From Streptomyces actuosus (GTDB lineage Bacteria > Actinomycetota > Actinomycetes > Streptomycetales > Streptomycetaceae), in contig NZ_JAFFZS010000014.1 in the NCBI RefSeq assembly GCF_016921115.1, positions 62,001 through 126,000 on the forward strand: a stretch of 64,000 nucleotides of DNA, in the 5' to 3' direction. The notes under the pieces are model-generated. The model was given only the letters and a program-made list of their open reading frames with translations, made no database searches and had not been told where the DNA came from. Both the position numbers and the translations under genes were made by a program. Below, piece by piece: positions 1 to 9,345 of this stretch (within the stretch, counting starts at the first letter, position 1; each line of letters starts with the position of its first letter).

Positions 1-174
1 CCGCTGCCCCGGGACCATCCGCTCTGGCGCGCGCCGGGCGTCCTCGTCAGCCCCCATGTCGGCGGGCCCACCTCCGCCTTCCTGCCGCGTGCCGAACGGC
101 TGATCGTGGACCAGTTGACGCGTTTCGTGAACCGGGAGCCGCTGCGCAACGTGATCCTGACGACGGGCACGTGA
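1..174 (+). CDS. D-isomer-specific 2-hydroxyacid dehydrogenase, C-terminal end (partial)
   Basis: The window opens inside this gene and the frame ends at a TGA at 172-174. The 57 visible residues include LWRAPGVLVSPHVGGPTSAF, where S-P-H-V-G-G-P matches the conserved C-terminal catalytic-His segment (usually TPHxGG/A) of NAD-dependent D-2-hydroxyacid dehydrogenases, followed by a short terminal helix and the typical NREPLRNV tail. It would reduce or oxidise a 2-hydroxy or 2-keto acid in the cytoplasm; the substrate cannot be told from this fragment. The nucleotide-binding core lies outside the window. Confidence 0.8.
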   Translation, partial: PLPRDHPLWRAPGVLVSPHVGGPTSAFLPRAERLIVDQLTRFVNREPLRNVILTTGT

Positions 175-603
175 CCTGTTCGCACACCCTCCGCAGTCCT
201 GCGAACGCGGTCCGTGCCCGCATTCCCGCTGGTCGTCACGGAGCGTAGAGAGGCTATGTCCCTGAGTGACGATCCTGGTGTATCGTCCCGACAGGGGCTG
301 CGCCGCGCACCGTTCGGCGCCGGGGATGGACATTGCAGACTGGTGAGGGGGGCGACGGGCGATGCACGGCCTATGGGCGAACGATCCGACGCGGCGGGAC
401 CGCCGTCAGCGACCCTGGCACACGGTCGCACGCAGACGCGGTCACCACGCCGATCACAGCAAACACCCCACTCTTCCGGCCCACCGCGGCCGGCACAGCG
501 GTCGGCGCACGCACCCACGCCTGCCCGCCGCCCGCCGCAGGCACCCGCACCCGGTGCGCCGCACCCCCCGGGGCCAGGGGGCGGAACGGACCGGGAGGGT
601 CCG
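175..603. other. Region between dehydrogenase and GGDEF gene; possible N-terminal extension
   Basis: The frame of the next gene stays open back to 214, but the encoded stretch is proline/arginine-rich low complexity without a recognisable fold. Candidate starts at 256 (ATG) and 373 (ATG) have poor ribosome-binding sites, while the GTG at 604 has GGGAGG five bases upstream. I therefore treat this stretch mainly as untranslated, with the caveat that a proline-rich cytoplasmic extension is possible. Confidence 0.4.
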
Positions 604-3600
604 GTGAAGTCGCCGCCTCCGGTGACCGCCCTCGGCGCGGCACTGCGCGCGCAGCCGTCCGCGCAGGTGCCCCCGCCCCGTGCGCCGGCCCCGGGAGGCG
701 GGGCGAGCCTGGTCCACCAGTTGCTGCTGGCCGCGGTGTGCGCGGGGTACGCCGTCGGCTCCGCCCTCGGCTGGGGATCGACCCGGCTCGCTCTCGTCAT
801 GGGTGACTTCGGGCTGGCCGGCGCGGCGGGCACGGCCGCGGTGTCCTGCTTCCTCTACGCGCGCTCCCGGCGCGTCCGCTTTCGACCGGCCTGGTTGCTG
901 TTCGCCCTGTCCTCGGCGATGGCGGCCCTGGGGAACGGCATCTGGGGGTGGTACGAGGTCGTCCTCGGCCTGCCCGTACCCAGCCCCTCCTGCGCCGACC
1001 TGTTCTTCCTGTGCTTCGCGCCGCCCGCCATCGTGGGCCTGCTGGTGCTCGCCAAGCGGCCGGTGACCAAGGCCGGCTGGGTCTGCCTGGTACTCGACGC
1101 CTGGCTGATCGCGGGCTCCCTGCTCACCCTGTCCTGGAGCCTCGCGCTGGCCCAGGCCGCCACCTTCGACGGCCCGAGCGTCGCGCACGTGGCGCTGTCG
1201 CTGGCGTACCCGCTGCTCGACATCGCCCTGGTGAGCATGGTGCTGGTGCTGCATTTCCGGCGCTCGCCGGTGAACCGCACGGCCGTCAACACCGCGGTCG
1301 GCGCGCTCGCCCTGACGGTGATGTGCGACGCCATGTTCACCTCGCCGCTGCTGCACAACAGCTACCGCTCCGGCCAGCTCCTCGACGCGGGCTGGTTCGC
1401 GGGGTCCCTGCTCCTCGCCTACGCCCCCTGGGCCGCCCGCCACCCTCGGGACGGCGACGGGCACACGCGCGTGGTCCACGAGCACCTGCCCGGCCGGAGC
1501 CCCGCCGACCGGCCTCCGGCGCCGGGCGGCGAGCAGGGGCGCCATCCGGGCAGCCGGCCCATCACCGGGTCCCTCGCCGCGCTCACGCCGTACCTCGCTG
1601 CCGCGGTCTGCACCCTGGGGATCCTCTACAACGTCCTCAACGGCCGCAGTGTCTCCCGCGTGGTGCTGCTGACCGGCGGAACCGTCGTGCTCGCCCTCGT
1701 GGTCCGCCAGGGGATCATGCTGCTCGACAACATCACCCTCACCCAGGAACTCGCCCAGAAGGAGAACCACTTCCGGTCCCTGGTGCAGGGCTCCAGCGAC
1801 GTCATCATGATCGCCGCGCCCAACGGCATCCTCCGGTACGTCTCCCCGGCCGCCGCCGGGGTCTACGGCCGTCCCGCCGAGGAACTGGTGGGCACCGAAC
1901 TGGCCCACCTCATCCACCCGGACGACCTGGGTTGCGTGCTGCACGAGGTGCGCCGCTTCCTCGCCACCAGTCCGTCCGAGGAATCCACCACGCGCATCGA
2001 GTGCCGCTTCCGCTCGGGCGGTGGGGGTACCTCCCGCTCGACCGAAGCCGAGAGCGGGGGAGGCTGGCTGAACGTCGAGTCCACGATCAACCGCCACCAC
2101 GGCGGCCTCATCTTCAACAGCCGGGACGTGACCGAACGCGTGCGGCTCCAGGCGCAGTTGCAGCACAACGCCGAGCACGACCCGCTCACCGACCTGCCCA
2201 ACCGCGCCCTGTTCACCCGGCGCGTGCAGCAGGCCCTGTCCGGGCGCCGGGCCACGGACCGCGGCACCGCCCTGCTCAACACGGCCGTCCTCTTCATCGA
2301 CCTCGACGGCTTCAAGGCCGTCAACGACACCATCGGGCACCAGGCCGGCGACGAGCTGCTCGTCCAGGCCGCCCGCAGACTCCAGGACGCGGTCCGCCAA
2401 GGGGACACCGCGTCCCGGCTGGGCGGCGACGAGTTCGCGGCGCTGATCGCCGGTGACGGCACCCGCGACCGCACCGCCCGCGAACGCCACATCCTGGAGT
2501 TGGCCGACCGGCTGAGGGCCACGCTCTCCCAGCCCTACCTCGTCGACGGCAACGACGTCCGGGTCAACGCCTCCATCGGCGTCGCCTTCGCCGAACCGAG
2601 CCTCGGTGCGGCGGAGCTGCTGCGCAACGCCGACCTTGCGATGTACCGGGCCAAGGCGGCCGGCAAGGGCCGCGTGGAGCTGTACCAGCCGCAGATGCAG
2701 CACGACGTCGTCCGGAAGGCCGAGCTGGCGACCCGGCTGCGGGCCGCGCTGCACGACGGCGAGTTCACCCTGCTGCACCAGCCCGTGGTCCGGCTGGAGG
2801 ACGGCCGGATCACGGCGGTCGCCGCCCAGGCCCGCTGGCGCTCCTCGCAGGGCGTGCTGTTCACGCCCGCCGAGTTCCTGCGGGTGGCGGAGGACAGCGA
2901 CAGGACCGCCGAGCTGGGCCGATGGATGCTCCAGGAGGCCGTCGAACAGGCCGCCGAACGCACCGCGGCCGGCGTCGCCCTCCCGGTGGCCGTCCGCGTG
3001 TCCGCGCGGCGGTTGCTGGACCGGTCGATGCCGCTCGGCTCGATCGAGGCCCTGCTGACCCGGCACGGCCTGCCGTCCGGTTCGCTGGTGATCGAACTGG
3101 CCGACCTCGACCCCCGGGTGCCCATGGACGAGCTGGAGCGCAGGCTGACGACGCTGCGGCGGATCGGCGTCCGCATCGCACTCGACGGCTTCGGCACGGG
3201 CTACGCGGCCGTCACGGCGCTGCGGCGGCTCCCCGTGGACCTGCTGAAGCTCGACCGCACCCTCGTCGAGGGGCTCGTGGAGTCGGCGCGCCTGCACAAG
3301 ATCACCACCGGTCTGCTCAGGATCGCCGGCGATCTCGGGCTCCAGTCCGTGGCCGAGGGCGCGGATCTGCCCGAGCAGGTCGCCGCCCTGCGCGCGATGG
3401 GCTGCACGCACGGGCAGGGGATGGCGTTCGCCGGTCCGCTCGACGAGTACCGGCTGCGCAGAGCGCTCGGATCCGGCCATTTACCGGTGCCGCACACTTC
3501 GGCCGAACCGGCCTTCGCGGGCGGCGGTACGGGGGTGTACACAGGTGGTGTGTCCGCTGTTCTGGGCCGGGGTGCACTCGGCGGAACAGCACTGCGCTCA

Positions 3601-3630
3601 CATGATGAGACTCCCGTCCCACCCACTTGA
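604..3630 (+). CDS. Multi-pass membrane GGDEF-EAL protein (c-di-GMP signalling)
   Basis: About 1008 residues from the GTG chosen for its GGGAGG ribosome-binding site. Roughly ten hydrophobic segments occupy residues 35-385, then a PAS domain (about 388-520), a GGDEF domain (about 523-700) and an EAL-like domain (about 704-950). The cyclase motif GGDEF is intact at 607-611 and an inhibitory I-site RQGD lies exactly five residues before it, so diguanylate cyclase activity with product inhibition is expected. The EAL domain looks dead: the signature EAL reads AAQ, the metal-binding Asn of VNxS reads Arg, DDFGTG reads DGFGTG and AEGVE reads AEGAD. It probably acts as a c-di-GMP synthase whose EAL part is a receptor or scaffold. 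No obvious operon partner; it sits upstream of ilvB as in related Streptomyces. Confidence 0.85.
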   Translation: MKSPPPVTALGAALRAQPSAQVPPPRAPAPGGGASLVHQLLLAAVCAGYAVGSALGWGSTRLALVMGDFGLAGAAGTAAVSCFLYARSRRVRFRPAWLLFALSSAMAALGNGIWGWYEVVLGLPVPSPSCADLFFLCFAPPAIVGLLVLAKRPVTKAGWVCLVLDAWLIAGSLLTLSWSLALAQAATFDGPSVAHVALSLAYPLLDIALVSMVLVLHFRRSPVNRTAVNTAVGALALTVMCDAMFTSPLLHNSYRSGQLLDAGWFAGSLLLAYAPWAARHPRDGDGHTRVVHEHLPGRSPADRPPAPGGEQGRHPGSRPITGSLAALTPYLAAAVCTLGILYNVLNGRSVSRVVLLTGGTVVLALVVRQGIMLLDNITLTQELAQKENHFRSLVQGSSDVIMIAAPNGILRYVSPAAAGVYGRPAEELVGTELAHLIHPDDLGCVLHEVRRFLATSPSEESTTRIECRFRSGGGGTSRSTEAESGGGWLNVESTINRHHGGLIFNSRDVTERVRLQAQLQHNAEHDPLTDLPNRALFTRRVQQALSGRRATDRGTALLNTAVLFIDLDGFKAVNDTIGHQAGDELLVQAARRLQDAVRQGDTASRLGGDEFAALIAGDGTRDRTARERHILELADRLRATLSQPYLVDGNDVRVNASIGVAFAEPSLGAAELLRNADLAMYRAKAAGKGRVELYQPQMQHDVVRKAELATRLRAALHDGEFTLLHQPVVRLEDGRITAVAAQARWRSSQGVLFTPAEFLRVAEDSDRTAELGRWMLQEAVEQAAERTAAGVALPVAVRVSARRLLDRSMPLGSIEALLTRHGLPSGSLVIELADLDPRVPMDELERRLTTLRRIGVRIALDGFGTGYAAVTALRRLPVDLLKLDRTLVEGLVESARLHKITTGLLRIAGDLGLQSVAEGADLPEQVAALRAMGCTHGQGMAFAGPLDEYRLRRALGSGHLPVPHTSAEPAFAGGGTGVYTGGVSAVLGRGALGGTALRSHDETPVPPT
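2021..2065. repeat. Palindromic element inserted in frame in the GGDEF-EAL gene
   Basis: An imperfect inverted repeat, CCTCCCGCTC against GAGCGGGGGAGG around a short centre, is embedded in the coding sequence and translates as the odd low-complexity run GGGGTSRSTEAESGGG between the PAS core and its last strands. Motifs of this type (GGTACCTCCC...GCTC...GAGCGGGGGAGG) recur in Streptomyces intergenic regions as far as I recall. It behaves like a small mobile or repeated palindrome that kept the frame. Confidence 0.5.
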
Positions 3631-3663
3631 CACCGGGTGCGTGCCGGGGGGAGGGTCAGTGCC

Positions 3664-3705
3664 ATGCGCACCCGAATTCTCGTACTTGGAAAGCGCGTCG
3701 GCTGA
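3664..3705 (+). CDS. ilvB leader peptide
   Basis: A 13-codon open frame, MRTRILVLGKRVG, with a good GGGAGG ribosome-binding site about eight bases upstream. It holds four consecutive branched-chain codons, Ile-Leu-Val-Leu, spelled ATT-CTC-GTA-CTT, three of which are rare in this genome. It ends just before a stem-loop and an intrinsic terminator that precede ilvB. This is the organisation of a ribosome-mediated transcription attenuator sensing isoleucine, leucine and valine supply; attenuators upstream of ilvB have been predicted in Streptomyces. Confidence 0.8.
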   Translation: MRTRILVLGKRVG

Positions 3706-3729
3706 CGCTGAGCCTCTGATCGCTCAGCG
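3706..3729 (+). promoter_or_regulatory. Stem-loop just after the ilvB leader peptide (pause or antiterminator element)
   Basis: CGCTGAGC at 3706-3713 pairs with GCTCAGCG at 3722-3729, an 8-bp perfect stem starting at the base after the leader stop codon. A ribosome finishing the leader would cover its left arm, so it is placed to take part in the attenuation switch. The exact alternative pairing was not folded. Confidence 0.5.
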
Positions 3730-3746
3730 AATCCACCCGGCGCGCT

Positions 3747-3780
3747 CCCCTCGCTTGCCTTACGGCACGAGGGGTTTTTT
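3747..3780 (+). terminator. ilvB attenuator terminator
   Basis: CCCCTCG (3747-3753) pairs with CGAGGGG (3768-3774), with an inner TGCC/GGCA stem, followed immediately by six T. It lies 63 bases before the ilvB ribosome-binding region, so premature termination here would shut off ilvBN. Confidence 0.85.
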
Positions 3781-3849
3781 GTTGCACCAGCAACAGCCGC
3801 ACTTCGCCCGAACTTCGCAAAAACCCTCAGCATCGAGAAGAGAATGCCG

Positions 3850-5703
3850 ATGACCGAGCAGGCCACCGGGGCCCATCATCCGCAGCCGCGGCCCCGATCC
3901 GGAGGACAGCAGCCGACGCCCGTCGAGCACGTCACGGGTGCGCAGTCCCTCATCCGCTCTCTCGAGGAGGTCGGAGCCGACACGGTGTTCGGCATTCCCG
4001 GCGGTGCGATCCTGCCGGCCTACGACCCGCTGATGGACTCCTCCCGGGTGCGCCACGTCCTGGTCCGCCACGAGCAGGGCGCCGGCCACGCGGCCACCGG
4101 CTACGCGCAGGCCACCGGCAAGGTCGGGGTGTGCATGGCCACCTCAGGTCCGGGGGCGACCAACCTGGTCACACCGATCGCGGACGCCCACATGGACTCG
4201 GTCCCGATGGTCGCGATCACCGGCCAGGTCGCGTCCACGTCGATCGGTACGGACGCCTTCCAGGAGGCGGACATCGTCGGCATCACCATGCCGATCACCA
4301 AGCACAACTTCCTGGTCACCAAGGCCGAGGACATCCCGCGGGTGATCGCGCAGGCGTTCCACATCGCCTCCACCGGCCGCCCGGGCCCGGTCCTGGTCGA
4401 CATCTCCAAGGACGCCCTCCAGGCGAGGACCACGTTCTCCTGGCCGCCCACCATGGACCTGCCCGGCTACCGCCCGGTGACCAAGCCGCACGCCAAGCAG
4501 ATCCGCGAGGCCGCGAAGCTCATCGCCTCCGCCAAGCGGCCCGTCCTCTACGTCGGCGGCGGCGTGCTGAAGGCCAAGGCCACCGCCGAGCTGAAGGTTC
4601 TCGCCGAACTCACCGGCGCGCCCGTCACCACCACCCTGATGGGACTCGGCGCGTTCCCCGACAGCCACCCGCTGCACGTGGGAATGCCGGGCATGCACGG
4701 TGCGGTCACCGCCGTCACCGCGCTGCAGAAGGCCGACCTGATCGTCGCCCTCGGCGCCCGCTTCGACGACCGCGTCACCGGCAAGCTGGACAGCTTCGCC
4801 CCGTACGCCAAGATCGTCCACGCCGACATCGACCCGGCGGAGATCGGTAAGAACCGCGCTGCCGACGTGCCCATCGTCGGCGACGCCCGCGAGGTCGTCG
4901 CGGACCTGATCCAGGCCGTGCAGAAGGAGCACAGCGACGGCCACCGCGGCGACTACAGCGCCTGGTGGAAGGACCTCAGCCGCTGGCGCGAGACCTACCC
5001 GCTCGGCTACGACCAGCCGGACGACGGCTCGCTCTCCCCGCAGCAGGTCATCGAGCGCATCGGGCAGCTCGCCCCCGAGGGCACCGTCTTCGCGGCGGGT
5101 GTGGGACAGCACCAGATGTGGGCCGCCCACTTCATCCAGTACGACAAGCCGGCCACCTGGCTGAACTCCGGCGGCGCCGGAACCATGGGCTACGCCGTCC
5201 CGGCCGCCATGGGAGCCAAGGCCGGTGTGCCGGACCGGGCCGTCTGGGCGATCGACGGCGACGGCTGCTTCCAGATGACCAACCAGGAACTGACCACCTG
5301 CGCCCTGAACAACATCCCGATCAAGGTCGCCGTCATCAACAACGGCGCCCTCGGCATGGTCCGGCAGTGGCAGACCCTGTTCTACAACCAGCGCTACTCC
5401 AACACCGTCCTGCACTCCGGCCCGGAGCACGACGGCAAGGAACCCGCGCAGGGCACCCGCATCCCCGACTTCGTGAAGCTGTCCGAGGCCATGGGCTGCC
5501 ACGCCATCCGCTGCGAGGACCCCGCCGACCTCGACAAGGTCATCGAAGAGGCGAACGCGATCAACGACCGACCCGTCGTCGTCGACTTCATCGTCCACCA
5601 GGACGCGATGGTCTGGCCGATGGTCGCCGCCGGCACCTCCAACGACGAGATCATGGCCGCCCGGGACGTCCGCCCCGACTTCGGCGACAACGAAGACGAC
5701 TGA
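3850..5703 (+). CDS. ilvB: Acetolactate synthase, large catalytic subunit
   Basis: 617 residues from the ATG at 3850, placed seven bases after AGAAGAG; an ATG six bases upstream is too close to that site. Makes acetolactate or acetohydroxybutyrate from pyruvate, the first common step of valine, leucine and isoleucine synthesis. Visible features: FGIPGGAILPAYDPL substrate loop, the catalytic Glu in VRHEQGAGHAATGYA that activates thiamine diphosphate, the central FAD-binding-type domain, and the ThDP/Mg motif GDGCFQMTNQEL followed by NN. A Pro/Arg-rich N-terminal tail of about 35 residues precedes the core, usual in Streptomyces. Twenty-two bases separate it from ilvN, its regulatory subunit. 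Controlled by the upstream leader attenuator. Confidence 0.97.
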   Translation: MTEQATGAHHPQPRPRSGGQQPTPVEHVTGAQSLIRSLEEVGADTVFGIPGGAILPAYDPLMDSSRVRHVLVRHEQGAGHAATGYAQATGKVGVCMATSGPGATNLVTPIADAHMDSVPMVAITGQVASTSIGTDAFQEADIVGITMPITKHNFLVTKAEDIPRVIAQAFHIASTGRPGPVLVDISKDALQARTTFSWPPTMDLPGYRPVTKPHAKQIREAAKLIASAKRPVLYVGGGVLKAKATAELKVLAELTGAPVTTTLMGLGAFPDSHPLHVGMPGMHGAVTAVTALQKADLIVALGARFDDRVTGKLDSFAPYAKIVHADIDPAEIGKNRAADVPIVGDAREVVADLIQAVQKEHSDGHRGDYSAWWKDLSRWRETYPLGYDQPDDGSLSPQQVIERIGQLAPEGTVFAAGVGQHQMWAAHFIQYDKPATWLNSGGAGTMGYAVPAAMGAKAGVPDRAVWAIDGDGCFQMTNQELTTCALNNIPIKVAVINNGALGMVRQWQTLFYNQRYSNTVLHSGPEHDGKEPAQGTRIPDFVKLSEAMGCHAIRCEDPADLDKVIEEANAINDRPVVVDFIVHQDAMVWPMVAAGTSNDEIMAARDVRPDFGDNEDD

Positions 5704-5725
5704 GCGAGAAGAGAGCCTCACGACC

Positions 5726-6250
5726 ATGTCCAAGCACACGCTCTCCGTCCTGGTGGAGAACACGCCCGGCATCCTCGCGCGCATCGCCGCCCTGTTCTCC
5801 CGCCGCGGGTTCAACATCGACTCGCTCGCCGTCGGCGTCACCGAGCACCCCGACATCTCCCGCATCACCATCGTGGTGAACGTCGAGGATCTGCCGCTGG
5901 AGCAGGTGACCAAGCAGCTCAACAAGCTCGTCAACGTGCTGAAGATCGTCGAGCTGGAGCCGTCGCAGGCCGTTCAGCGCGAACTCGTTCTGGTGAAGGT
6001 GCGCGCCGACAACGAGACGCGCTCCCAGATCGTCGAGATCGTCCAGCTGTTCCGCGCCAAGACCGTCGACGTCTCCCCGGAGGCCGTCACGATCGAGGCC
6101 ACCGGCAGCAACGACAAGCTGTCGGCGATGCTGAAGATGCTGGAGCCGTACGGCATCAAGGAGCTCGTCCAGTCCGGGACGATCGCGATCGGCCGCGGCG
6201 CGCGTTCCATCACCGACCGCTCGCTGCGCGCGCTCGACCGCAGCGCCTGA
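5726..6250 (+). CDS. ilvN: Acetolactate synthase, small regulatory subunit
   Basis: 174 residues, the usual length. Residues 4-75 form the N-terminal ACT domain (LSVLVENTPGILARIAALFS RRGFNIDSL, with the Asn-Thr-Pro-Gly valine-binding turn), and the second half is the ALS_ss C-terminal domain. It binds IlvB, raises its activity and confers feedback inhibition by valine. It follows ilvB in the same transcript with a 22-base gap and an AGAAGAGAG ribosome-binding region. Confidence 0.97.
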   Translation: MSKHTLSVLVENTPGILARIAALFSRRGFNIDSLAVGVTEHPDISRITIVVNVEDLPLEQVTKQLNKLVNVLKIVELEPSQAVQRELVLVKVRADNETRSQIVEIVQLFRAKTVDVSPEAVTIEATGSNDKLSAMLKMLEPYGIKELVQSGTIAIGRGARSITDRSLRALDRSA

Positions 6251-6259
6251 CACGGCGCA

Positions 6260-6289
6260 CGGGCGGCCCGCCGCCACCGGGGCCGCCCG
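6260..6289 (+). promoter_or_regulatory. Hairpin between ilvN and ilvC
   Basis: CGGGCGGCC (6260-6268) pairs with GGCCGCCCG (6281-6289), a 9-bp stem with no T tract. The 132-base gap before ilvC is much wider than the ilvB-ilvN gap, so this could be a weak terminator or processing site with a separate ilvC promoter downstream. Confidence 0.4.
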
Positions 6290-6382
6290 CGCCACGCCCG
6301 TATACCGAGACCCCGAGACTTCCCTTCCCCCCGCCGTCATACGGTGGGACGCAACATCAGCACCCCGAGGAGAGAACCCAAA

Positions 6383-7381
<999 letters not shown>

Positions 7382-7392
7382 GCCTCACGGCG

Positions 7393-7418
7393 GGGGCCGG
7401 GGCGGTTGCCCCGGCCCC
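7393..7418 (+). terminator. Terminator after ilvC
   Basis: GGGGCCGGGGC and GCCCCGGCCCC form an 11-bp perfect stem around a GGTT loop, 11 bases after the ilvC stop. There is only a short T-containing tail (TGTTGT), as is usual in Streptomyces. Confidence 0.75.
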
Positions 7419-7608
7419 TGTTGTCCACCCTGTCCAGCCACGGACGGGTGATCCTTCCGCCAAGGCGCAGGACGGCCGTCGCCGCGCCACTACACTTCTC
7501 CACAACACGCGTCAGGCCCACAGCGTCGTGCGTCTTCCACGCGGCAAGCCCCCTCCACCGCCTGCGGCCGTCGGGACGGCCGTCCGCATCGCACATGTGA
7601 GGACTCAC

Positions 7609-9198
7609 GTGAGCTCGAAACCCGTCGTACTCATCGCTGAAGAGCTGTCGCCCGCCACCGTCGACGCGCTCGGCCCGGACTTCGAGATCCGGAACTGCAA
7701 CGGGGCGGACCGCTCCGAACTGCTGCCGGCCATCGCCGACGTGGACGCGATCCTGATCCGCTCGGCCACCAAGGTCGACGCGGAGGCCATCGCCGCCGCG
7801 AAGCGGCTCAAGGTCGTCGCGCGAGCCGGCGTCGGCCTGGACAACGTCGACGTCTCCGCCGCCACCAAGGCCGGCGTGATGGTCGTCAACGCCCCCACCT
7901 CCAACATCGTGACCGCCGCCGAGCTGGCCTGCGGTCTGATCCTCGCCACCGCCCGCAACATCCCGCAGGCCAACGCCGCGCTGAAGAACGGCGAGTGGAA
8001 GCGCAGCAAGTACACCGGTGTCGAGCTCGCCGAGAAGACCCTCGGTGTCGTCGGCCTGGGCCGCATCGGCGCCCTCGTCGCCCAGCGCATGTCCGCCTTC
8101 GGCATGAAGGTCGTCGCCTACGACCCCTACGTGCAGCCCGCGCGCGCCGCTCAGATGGGCGTGAAGGTGCTGTCGCTGGACGAGCTGCTCGAGGTCTCCG
8201 ACTTCATCACCGTCCACCTGCCCAAGACCCCCGAGACGATCGGCCTGATCGGCGACGAGGCGCTGCGCAAGGTCAAGCCCGGCGTCCGCGTCGTCAACGC
8301 CGCGCGCGGCGGCATCGTCGACGAGGAGGCTCTGTACGCGGCGCTGAAGGAGGGCCGGGTCGCGGGCGCCGGCCTCGACGTGTACGCGAAGGAGCCCTGC
8401 ACGGACTCCCCCCTGTTCGAGTTCGACCAGGTCGTGGCCACCCCGCACCTGGGCGCGTCCACCGACGAGGCCCAGGAGAAGGCCGGCGTCGCCGTCGCCC
8501 GCTCGGTGCGACTGGCCCTCGCCGGCGAGCTGGTCCCCGACGCGGTGAACGTCCAGGGCGGTGTCATCGCCGAGGACGTGAAGCCGGGCCTGCCGCTCGC
8601 TGAGCGTCTCGGCCGCATCTTCACCGCGCTCGCCGGGGAGGTCGCCGTCCGCCTCGACGTCGAGGTCTACGGCGAGATCACCCAGCACGACGTGAAGGTG
8701 CTGGAGCTCTCCGCGCTCAAGGGCGTCTTCGAGGACGTCGTCGACGAGACGGTCTCCTACGTCAACGCCCCGCTGTTCGCGCAGGAGCGCGGTGTCGAGG
8801 TCCGCCTCACCACCAGCTCCGAGTCGGCCGACCACCGCAACGTGGTCACCGTGCGCGGCACGCTCTCCGGCGGCGAGGAGGTCTCGGTCTCCGGCACGCT
8901 GGCAGGCCCCAAGCACGTCCAGAAGATCGTCGCCGTCGGCGACTACGACGTCGACCTGGCGCTCGCCGACCACATGGTGGTGCTGAAGTACGAGGATCGT
9001 CCGGGTGTCGTGGGCACCGTCGGCCGCATCCTCGGCGAGGCCGGCATCAACATCGCCGGGATGCAGGTCGCCCGTGCGACGGTCGGCGGCGAGGCGCTCG
9101 CGGTGCTGACGGTCGACGACACGGTGGGCGCCACCGTGCTGGCCGAACTCGCGAGCGAGATCGGCGCCACGTCCGCCCGCTCGGTGAACCTCGTCTGA
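7609..9198 (+). CDS. serA: D-3-phosphoglycerate dehydrogenase (three-domain type)
   Basis: 529 residues from the GTG at 7609, seven bases after GTGAGG. Oxidises 3-phosphoglycerate to 3-phosphohydroxypyruvate, committing carbon to serine. Domains: split substrate domain, Rossmann domain with GLGRIGALVAQRM (about 147), catalytic ARGGIVDEEAL and HLGAST segments, then the extra allosteric substrate-binding domain and a C-terminal ACT domain (DRPGVVGTVGRILGEAGINI) expected to bind serine. The long form is standard in actinobacteria. It stands as its own unit between the ilvC terminator and a double terminator. Confidence 0.97.
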   Translation: MSSKPVVLIAEELSPATVDALGPDFEIRNCNGADRSELLPAIADVDAILIRSATKVDAEAIAAAKRLKVVARAGVGLDNVDVSAATKAGVMVVNAPTSNIVTAAELACGLILATARNIPQANAALKNGEWKRSKYTGVELAEKTLGVVGLGRIGALVAQRMSAFGMKVVAYDPYVQPARAAQMGVKVLSLDELLEVSDFITVHLPKTPETIGLIGDEALRKVKPGVRVVNAARGGIVDEEALYAALKEGRVAGAGLDVYAKEPCTDSPLFEFDQVVATPHLGASTDEAQEKAGVAVARSVRLALAGELVPDAVNVQGGVIAEDVKPGLPLAERLGRIFTALAGEVAVRLDVEVYGEITQHDVKVLELSALKGVFEDVVDETVSYVNAPLFAQERGVEVRLTTSSESADHRNVVTVRGTLSGGEEVSVSGTLAGPKHVQKIVAVGDYDVDLALADHMVVLKYEDRPGVVGTVGRILGEAGINIAGMQVARATVGGEALAVLTVDDTVGATVLAELASEIGATSARSVNLV

Positions 9199-9216
9199 GG
9201 TCCCGCGCTGTTCGGT

Positions 9217-9240
9217 GACCGGCGGCCGAGGCCGCCGGTC
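9217..9240 (+). terminator. Terminator after serA
   Basis: GACCGGCGGC (9217-9226) pairs with GCCGCCGGTC (9231-9240) across a CGAG tetraloop, 18 bases after the serA stop. Confidence 0.7.
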
Positions 9241-9295
9241 CCGGGGGACTTCCGCCCCCGCCGCCCGTTCGTCGCGAACGGGTTCGTCCTGCGCA

Positions 9296-9328
9296 CGCCG
9301 GGCGGGCCGGTCGGCCCGCCCGGCGTTT
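9296..9328. terminator. Bidirectional terminator between serA and the MFS gene
   Basis: CGCCGGGCGGGCCG (9296-9309) and CGGCCCGCCCGGCG (9312-9325) form a 14-bp perfect stem followed by TTT. It lies between two convergent genes, 18 bases from the end of the minus-strand exporter. Confidence 0.75.
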
Positions 9329-9345
9329 CGCGTCGTGCCGCGCCC

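Noticed and set aside
454..3480. Very long minus-strand open frame opposite the GGDEF-EAL gene
   Set aside because: Composition is the mirror of a GC-rich coding strand, no domain is recognisable and the plus frame has clear motifs. The same holds for the long antisense frames opposite ilvB, serA, gltX, accB, leuC and the cvnA genes.
7419..7608. Riboswitch upstream of serA
   Set aside because: No known aptamer signature recognised; the gap holds the ilvC terminator and an ordinary promoter-sized space.
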